49,818 bases of DNA from positions 1-49,818 of the forward strand of contig JAIWND010000075.1 in the NCBI GenBank assembly GCA_025330725.1, read 5' to 3'. Below are positions 43,170-49,818 of this stretch, piece by piece. A program made the translations under genes and the position numbers. The notes below the pieces were generated by a model that worked only from the letters and a program-made list of their open reading frames with translations, did not search any database and was not told the DNA's origin. Source of the stretch: Chlamydoabsidia padenii (Eukaryota > Mucoromycota > Mucoromycetes > Mucorales > Cunninghamellaceae). Positions within the stretch are counted from its first letter, which is position 1; each line of letters starts with the position of its first letter.

Positions 43170-44513
43170 ATGACTCTTTCACTTAATAATCAGTCCATTT
43201 CGGTGGAGTCGGGAAAACAACCCCCCACTCACTCAATCAACTCACAAACAACAAATAATCGCTCCTTCTCTGAAGCAGTCAAGAATACGAACGCCACGAA
43301 GACAATCCATACTCGTATTTGGAAAACCTCTCAAACCAAAGGAGGCCTTTTATTTGATATCTCCTTCTTATCATCCAACATTGTCACTGGCACCATCAAT
43401 CAACTCGTTCGGGAACAGGCACTTGCAATCTATGGCTGCCGAGATATTAAGGACAAACGGGACAACAAACGCTATTTGGAAGCATACATTGACAACGAAG
43501 AAGAATCCAACGTTACTACGAACGGTCTGACCTTTGATACTCCACAGGGCCGTTTCACGACAATCCCCTGCCAAGCTCTTGATGACGACAGCAACATTGT
43601 CCGACTAACCTTATCTAAACTCCCTTTTGAACCAGAAAGATTCCTGGTACCAAAATTGATTGCCAGTCTCACTCCGTACGGTGTAGTACACGACTTGTCG
43701 CTCTTCAAAGACCCATCTGGAATGTTTATGGGTACGGGATCAGCAATTCTATGCATACGAAACTCCACGGACAACAACAACCTCACGACCTCCATTCAGC
43801 CTCTACAACATAAGGTACCCTATGTCGACACTCTGGACAGCTTCCATGCAGTCTGGGCGAACATGCCTACTTGGTGTCGGTATTGCCACGAAGAAGGTCA
43901 TTCCAAATACGACTGCGCCAAATCAATTGCCAGCATGACATGTTACTACTGCAAAGACCAAGGCCATCGCGCTGCCACTTGTCCCAAGAAAACTCCGAAG
44001 AAACCACGCAAGACTCCACTGGCCAACCAAACACCTCATGATTCTACGAGATCCAAGGTCGACAATACACCGGTAAGCTATAGTCCAAAGAGTACTAATC
44101 TATACACCATTTTAGAAGACCAAGCAACACCAGACGTCGAGGATGCAATCGAGATCGGGGATGCAATCAACACGGCCACGATAATAGCTCCTCAACAAGA
44201 ACCCACCATTGGCAACAAACGCCCGATCATGATCGACGAATCTGACACTGACTCGGACACCACATCACTCGACGAATACATTGAGCGCCAAGCAAACGAA
44301 CTCAACACCAGACAACAATATGTGGAAGAACCCGATTTAGATATGGGTCAGGAACAAGGGGACACAGACAAGGACAATCACAATGTCCCTTCCCTTGACA
44401 TTGGGGAAAATATTGTACATCCTCCGTCGATTACACCCAGACGTAATCCACCTCTACCAATAATTCGAACTGCTTCCGGTCGACAAGTCCGCCCACCATC
44501 TAAATATGTCTAA
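43170..44513 (+). CDS. LINE ORF1 protein with two CCHC zinc knuckles, 447 aa
   Basis: Intact 447-residue frame starting MTLSLNNQSISVESGKQ. An N-terminal Ser/Thr-rich part leads to a globular region (KTSQTKGGLLFDISFLSS.., YLEAYIDNEEES..) that may be an RRM-like fold. Then come two perfect CX2CX4HX4C knuckles: CRYCHEEGHSKYDC and CYYCKDQGHRAATC, followed by a Lys/Pro-rich basic stretch (KKTPKKPRKTP). The C-terminal third is acidic. It binds LINE RNA. Its stop codon TAA (44511-44513) overlaps the ORF2 start ATG (44506), suggesting termination-reinitiation. Confidence 0.92.
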   Translation: MTLSLNNQSISVESGKQPPTHSINSQTTNNRSFSEAVKNTNATKTIHTRIWKTSQTKGGLLFDISFLSSNIVTGTINQLVREQALAIYGCRDIKDKRDNKRYLEAYIDNEEESNVTTNGLTFDTPQGRFTTIPCQALDDDSNIVRLTLSKLPFEPERFLVPKLIASLTPYGVVHDLSLFKDPSGMFMGTGSAILCIRNSTDNNNLTTSIQPLQHKVPYVDTLDSFHAVWANMPTWCRYCHEEGHSKYDCAKSIASMTCYYCKDQGHRAATCPKKTPKKPRKTPLANQTPHDSTRSKVDNTPVSYSPKSTNLYTILEDQATPDVEDAIEIGDAINTATIIAPQQEPTIGNKRPIMIDESDTDSDTTSLDEYIERQANELNTRQQYVEEPDLDMGQEQGDTDKDNHNVPSLDIGENIVHPPSITPRRNPPLPIIRTASGRQVRPPSKYV

Positions 44514-47500
44514 TATGGGGATCAAATCAATCACTTGTCAACTAGCTTCACTCAATTGTAACAGCTTGGTGAAGTCAGCATCGAAAACTCAACAGTCATC
44601 ATTCCACCGATATCTTCGCAACAACAAACCAGATATCTACGCATTTCAAGAAACACACGCTTCACCCGACATCATTCCAACTTTCGAATCACAACTACAA
44701 ACTACACACTCAATATGGACACCTCATTGTGGCCTGGTCTCATACTCTGACAATTTTAAACTCACAGCTCTCGACACTCAACAAAACGATCGGGTCATTC
44801 TTGGTCAAGTCTCTCATCCAAATGATCATTACTATCCTTTTTATATATTAAACGTTTATGCACCTGCTAAATCTGGGCAGGCTCGCCGCCTCTTCTTTAA
44901 CTCTATTCTAGATCTACTACAACAACACTCACAACAAGGCACAGTGGATATGGACCGACTAATAATAGCTGGCGATTTTAATTATTCTTTGAATCGACCA
45001 AATATACATCAACACACCTCACTCAACTGGGTATCATTTATAGACGAACATTTCAAGAACACTATGAACATCAGCGACAGTCAAGATATACCCAACGGTC
45101 ACAGATGATCATGTCAACAATAGATTATATATACGCATCGAACACTATGTACACGATGGCCTACGATAGTGATGTCTCTCTGTTACGATCCGACTGGTCA
45201 GACCACTCTAGGATATCGACCACCTTTCGACTGGGCAAAGTCAAGACAGGACCTGAACTATGGCGGGCGAATCCAATGTATATCTCTATGGCAACATATC
45301 AACATCGATTGGACACTCTTCTGACGGATTTCTTCAACAACCATCACGAATCACCAATGTCGGCTCAAGAACTGTGGGACCAGTTGAAAAAAGACATACA
45401 ACATATCACTCGACATTTTGGATCAAAACATGTGGACTGGCGTAGAACGACACTGAAACAATATCAACGAAAACGAAACAGATTCCTTCGAAGTAAACCA
45501 TCTCCAGCCCTCCGACTTCAGGTATTACCACCGATCGACCAAATGATACAAACTATACTCCAAGAATTGAATGACATTGCAGCGATCAAGGCGGGCATTC
45601 ATTGGAGGGAACATGGCGAACGCTCTGCCGGCTATTTGAACGGATTCACACCAAACGCACCACTCAACAGTTGATTACTACTTTGGCAACAGATGATTCA
45701 ACAGATACACCGTCCTCTGATCCACAAATTCAACAAGACATCGCTCACCAATTCTATCAGACTTTATACACGTCCACTCATGTAGAAGACGATCTCATTG
45801 ACAGGTATCTCTCTAACATTCATTTTGTTAACAAGCTCTCCTCGCAGGATAGACAGTCGCTTTTGGAACCTATCACTATAGAAGATCTGACTCAACAAGC
45901 ATCTCGGATGGTCAAAACAAGTAGCCCTGGAGATGATGGTTTGGGATATCCATATTGGTCTTACCTATTCAGTCAACCTCGTATCAAGCAACTGGCAACT
46001 CAAGTATACAATGAAGCGCTCAAGGATGGTCTCACTCCAACTTCATGGAAATCTATTCGGGTGCGGCTGCTACCGAAAAAAGGCTCTCTTTCTTCTCTCA
46101 AAAATTGGCGACCAATCTCATTGATAAACTGCGATGGTAAAATATTCACAAGGATCCTGACCAAACGAATGGCTCCGATAATGGGAAAAATCATCAATTC
46201 ACAACAGACTGGCTTCTTACCTCAAAGATTCATCGCAGAAAATGGTCTGGTCCTACAACTGATCTTAGAACAAGCACGACACCACCAACAAACAGGCATA
46301 GGGCTCCTTCTGGATCAAGAAAAGGCTTATGATAGGGTACTACCGGCATATCTCAAGAAAACAATGGCTATTTTGGACTTTCCAGATACTTTGATCTCCA
46401 GTATTATGGCTCTCTTCTTCAATAATCAAGTCTACATCAACATAAATGGTAACTTTACGACGGCAATTGAACAACAAAGGGGGCTTCGCCAAGGTGATCC
46501 CCTGTCACCTCTTCTTTTTAATATAGTCTTGGAACCATTTCTACTGGCACTTCAACAAGATACGACAATGCGTGGATTTACTTTTCGGCACTCTGACTCT
46601 TCAATGGATCGACAGACACCACCACCAATTAAATGCATGGCATATGCGGACGATGTATGCGTATTTCTCAGGGACAACAACGACTTGGAACGATTACATC
46701 ACCACATGGACCAATACGCATCGGTATCAAATGCGAAATTTAATCAACATAAAACCGAAGCATTTGCACTCAATGGACGACAGGATACAACATGGCAACA
46801 AACATTGGATAATTACAACATCAGTATATACTATCATCGGGGATCACCTCAACCATTTAGATACCTTGGATTTACAATGTGCTACACACCGTTTCAAAGA
46901 ATATCGATTATACATCAATTACTCGCCAATATCAAAAAACAGGTGGGAATATACTCGACTAGACACTTATCCATCAAAGGGCGGGTGACCATCATGAATA
47001 CACTGATCCTTTCCAAGATTTGGTACACTCTTCGCTTATTGAATGTTCCCAAGTCCTTCTTCAAGTCACTTCGATCCATCTGTGGCCAATATGTAAGTCA
47101 AGGAAAACATCCTCTCATCTCCTATCAGCAAATGTGTCAACCTTTACAAAACGGTGGACTCGGTCTCTTGGATCCTCAGATACAGCAACGAAATATGCAA
47201 TTCCGATGGCTCAACATCATTTTACAACCACACACATATCCGTCTTTCGCCTACGACATCATCAAACATCACCTAATACTCACTCAACGCGAATCAGCTC
47301 ATCACTTGCAAACTCTCTTCTGGCCAACGACACGGAGTGGACCATTATGTTCTTATCCTAGCACCTGTCATCTTTGGTTTCAATGTTTCGACTCAATACC
47401 AATCACCATAGACCCTAGCGAATGCAACATCACCACCTGTCTCTCACTACCACTGAAGGAAATGTTCATGGATATCCCGGATGGCTATTGGATTACCAAG

Positions 47501-48277
47501 AAGAAACACTCTCATCTATTGGCTAAATTCTCTTTTGTGTATGATCCTGACTCTCAATGGTTTCGTCCAAAACTTCCAAACGAATTCAACGCCTATCCAC
47601 AACACTCTAAGCGACTCTTAAAGGATATTATGATGAAGAAAATCAGAATACGACAAGATTTTATCCCGCTCCTATTTGACACAACTATCCGACCAGGTAT
47701 CATGGACTACTCTACGATCATAACAAGATGGCTGGCAGACCCTTGGTGGTAAAACATCAAAAGCATCAAGTATCGATATCATTGTCTTAGGGGCGGTCTA
47801 CCTCCTTACCAATATCATCCGCGAATCATCAAGTACTTCTGGACCGCGAAGATGCCATCTCAAGGACGAACAATTTGGTTCAAGGCTCTAATTGGCAAGA
47901 TTCCTTTGCAACATCTCATCTCAAAGTATCATCCACCTCAGTCTCCTCTATGTGTATTATGCAACCAATCCGAAGATATTATTCACTTTGTATACTCCTG
48001 TCCTTACAAGAAACAGATCTGGAATCAAATACTACGGGAATACGCTTTGGATTCAGATCATCACCAATTCGACCTTGCCAACTTACTCCTCCATCTACGA
48101 CCTCATACAATCCTCGAACACCAACCACAGATCTTCACTATCATCGGATACATCCTTAGTGAAATATGGACCCACCACTGGCTTTGGAAAATTCATCGAC
48201 ATCCTTTTGAACCCAATACCATCACCACCAACATCCTGATCAAATTAGATCAACATTATCAAACAGATTTAGATTAG
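44506..48277 (+). pseudogene. LINE ORF2: endonuclease, reverse transcriptase, zf-RVT; two frameshifts and a stop
   Basis: AP-endonuclease motifs: LASLNCNSL, IYAFQETHA, ILNVYAPAKS, LIIAGDFNYS, STIDYIYAS and SDWSDHSR. A frameshift lies near 45105 between GDFN and SDH. A second near 45650 precedes the RT. RT motifs: NWRPISLINCDGKIF, GIGLLLDQEKAYDRV (catalytic Asp), GLRQGDPLSPLLFNIVLEPF and CMAYADDVCVFLR (YxDD). An in-frame TAA at 47750-47752 precedes the C-terminal FWTAKMPSQGRTIWF and CVLCNQSEDIIHFVYSCPYK. Three lesions in about 1250 codons indicate moderate age. The stop at 48277 is followed by the 3' UTR. Confidence 0.93.
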
Positions 48278-48386
48278 TTATAACTAGACATGATAGATAT
48301 TAGTTCATTTTATAGATTGGTTATCAAATCCCGCCCCTCATTAAGACGCGTGGTTTAAATAAATAATAATTATACAAAAAAAAAAA

Positions 48387-48757
48387 TTATTGATTGATCA
48401 ATAGAGATATAAATATAAGTGTGTCGGAGTATGTAACAAGACAATCGGGAATCCAATAAACAATTCATCGGTCGCTCTCCAGACACTTTTCCGTCTGACC
48501 TTTAGGTCGTCCGACCTTTAGCGGGAAATGAAGTTGGCCAATGAAATGCATTGGATCTTGGGAAGGTCGAACGACCTTTATTTTTTAAGAGAAGGCTTTC
48601 GTCGACCCAACAAAAGCCGTTCGACCTTCCGTCTAGCCTAAACTTTAATAATTACACAATAAATTTGCTATAATCACCAATAATAATAAAAATAAAAGAC
48701 GTATTTTATTAAAAAAGACAATCTTCTTCCTCTACTACTACTACTACTACAACAACA
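48387..48757. promoter_or_regulatory. palindromic GGTCG..CGACC motifs upstream of the Myb/SANT gene
   Basis: Palindromes AGGTCG-TC-CGACCT (504-517 of 48 kb, i.e. 48504-48517) and AAGGTCG-AA-CGACCTT (48563-48578), plus the half site GTTCGACCTT near 48620. They lie 140-260 bp before the ATG at 48758. They could be transposase/Myb binding sites in the subterminal region of a DNA transposon, or plain operators. Confidence 0.45.
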
Positions 48758-49713
48758 ATGACTGACCCTATTTTTTTGACTGATCCATCTTCGGCAGCAG
48801 CGACAGCAACAGCAACAGCAACAACAACAGCAGTAGCACCAACAACTGCAGCAACAACAACAGCAACAACAACAGCAGCAGCAGTACAAAGGCGCCATTA
48901 CACCAGCGAGCAGGAGATCATCTTGATCGAGTGCTGGACAGGACGTATGCAAGAATACCACCAAAGTTCTAACCTACAAAAAAAAACAATCAAAAAAACA
49001 ATACACGATGAGTATCGTAGTAGGACTGGTGACAATAGGAATGACTCGGCCTTGACGAAGAAGCTACAGAGTTTGACGTCGGAATACCACCAGCAGAAAC
49101 GTCAGGTGAATGCAACAGGGTCGGGAGGTGGTCCATCAACCTGGATGCATTATGAAGCAATGCATAGGTTGATTGGCGAAGCCTTCAACACTGGTCCAGT
49201 GCTGGAAATTGACAGCATGCGCGAGGAAACCTCGTTCAGGACACCACCACCACCATCATCAACATCATCGGCATCGGCAACATCACCACCACCTTCATCA
49301 AACGAGCAGGCCCCACCACCACCACCAACAACAAACCAACAGGCCCACCACCACCATCATCATCAGCAGCACCTGTGGCAGGTGAACGTAGATCGCGTCA
49401 AGCCGACCACCAAGATCGAGAAAGCCGGAGAAGAAGAAGGACCACCAGGGACGATCTCGTCAACTTGTTGCGGAATCAAACGGACATGGCAATCCAAGGA
49501 ATGCGGGAGCTCCAAAACGAGTTTTTGGAGCACAACGATCGACACTACATGGAATTGGTTAGTGTTTTGCGACAACAGGTGGAAAACCACCAGAACTTTT
49601 ACGCAAGAGTTTTGGCATCAAGATTCCCACCAAACCCATCCAATCCTAATCCTTCATCATCAACATCAGCCCCACAGCCATCCACACCTACCGACGAAGT
49701 AGATTCTGATTAG
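48758..49713 (+). pseudogene. Myb/SANT-like DNA-binding protein, one frame break
   Basis: After an Ala/Thr low-complexity leader the frame gives RRHYTSEQEIILIECWTGRM, KKTIKKTIHDEYRSRTGD, LTKKLQSLTSEYHQQKR and WMHYEAMHRLIGEAF: a trihelix/Myb-SANT (MADF-like) domain. A Pro/Ser linker follows. Inside the CAC/CAT-rich tract near 49340-49370 the reading frame shifts to GERRSRQADHQDRESRRRR, LVNLLRNQTDMAIQGMREL and VLRQQVENHQNFYARVL (basic plus coiled coil), stopping at 49713. Either slippage or a small intron explains it. PIF/Harbinger elements carry such a Myb-like partner gene, so a transposase may lie beyond the window. Confidence 0.6.
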
Positions 49714-49818
49714 TGTCCGTTTTTTTTTTTTTTTTTTTTTTATCTTACCATAAAACCAAATTTAAAAAAAAACATTTTTATTGACGAGAGTCCAACATCG
49801 CCCTAATTTCGTCCCGCC
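49714..49818. other. 3' flank at the window end
   Basis: A ~22 T run (49720-49741), then AT-rich sequence ending at the window edge. No further feature. Confidence 0.5.

Larger units (their letters stand above)
43170..48386 (+). mobile_element. LINE (non-LTR) retrotransposon, near full length, decayed
   Basis: ORF1 with zinc knuckles, then ORF2 with AP-endonuclease, reverse transcriptase and a C-terminal CCHC module, then a 3' UTR (GGTTATCAAATCCCGCCCCT..) and an A-rich tail at about 48374-48386. The ORF2 domain order fits APE-type LINEs of fungi (Tad/I/L1 grade); the clade cannot be fixed here. No target duplication was identified. Similarity to the other ORF1 copy begins exactly at the ATG, so the true 5' end is uncertain. 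Confidence 0.92.

Noticed and set aside
48674..48964. Cys-rich minus-strand frame
   Set aside because: Shadow of the Ala/Thr codon repeat at the start of the Myb/SANT gene.

Overview
The window is nuclear DNA from a filamentous fungus, most likely an early-diverging (Mucoromycota-type) lineage. The evidence is AT-rich intergenic DNA, compact genes with many 45-110 nt GT..AG introns, a fungal housekeeping set (COQ1, HID1, TCP11/SOK1, NUBPL/IND1, CDH1/FZR1, thiamine pyrophosphate carrier, HemW, an alpha/beta hydrolase), and a dense mixture of transposon classes including DIRS, Mutator-like and LINE elements. Placement to genus is not possible from this sequence alone.

Layout. 1-2057: two candidate solo LTRs, a PIF/Harbinger transposase remnant and a 260 bp foldback hairpin. 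2058-11098: a 9.0 kb Mutator-like element (MULE) with ~176 bp terminal inverted repeats. Its spliced frame runs zinc-finger region, MULE DDE domain, SWIM finger, 8-residue tandem repeats, coiled coil and an OTU-type cysteine protease. A complete-looking 4.6 kb DIRS tyrosine-recombinase retrotransposon (4681-9246) sits inside an intron of that gene, and a 230 bp solo LTR with perfect TSDs sits inside the DIRS reverse transcriptase. 11546-20048: host genes COQ1 (-), HID1 (+) and a TCP11-domain gene (-). 21579-23010: a chimeric LINE relic. 24571-28113: divergent NUBPL (-) and CDH1-type APC/C activator (+). 28654-31582: an unrecognised zinc-ribbon pseudogene (-) and a mitochondrial carrier (-). 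31700-35594: a short ORF hit at its stop codon by a 5'-truncated LINE, a second frameshifted MULE, and the right end of another copy of the OTU-MULE. 35904-38026: HemW (-), 12 exons, two of them 11 and 12 nt. 38267-42345: LTR fragment, 20 bp minisatellite, alpha/beta hydrolase (+), small HTH gene (+). 43170-48386: a near full-length but decayed LINE. 48490-49713: palindromic motifs and a Myb/SANT-like gene that may belong to a DNA transposon continuing past the window.

How the parts relate. The host genes serve mitochondrial and Golgi functions plus cell-cycle control, and are ordinary neighbours rather than a cluster. The mobile part is stratified: the MULE came first, DIRS entered its intron, and an LTR element entered DIRS and then collapsed to a solo LTR. 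The most distinctive item is the single-frame fusion of a MULE transposase to an OTU deubiquitinase-like domain. Exon boundaries were read by eye from splice motifs and reading-frame phase; most phases close exactly, and exceptions are stated.
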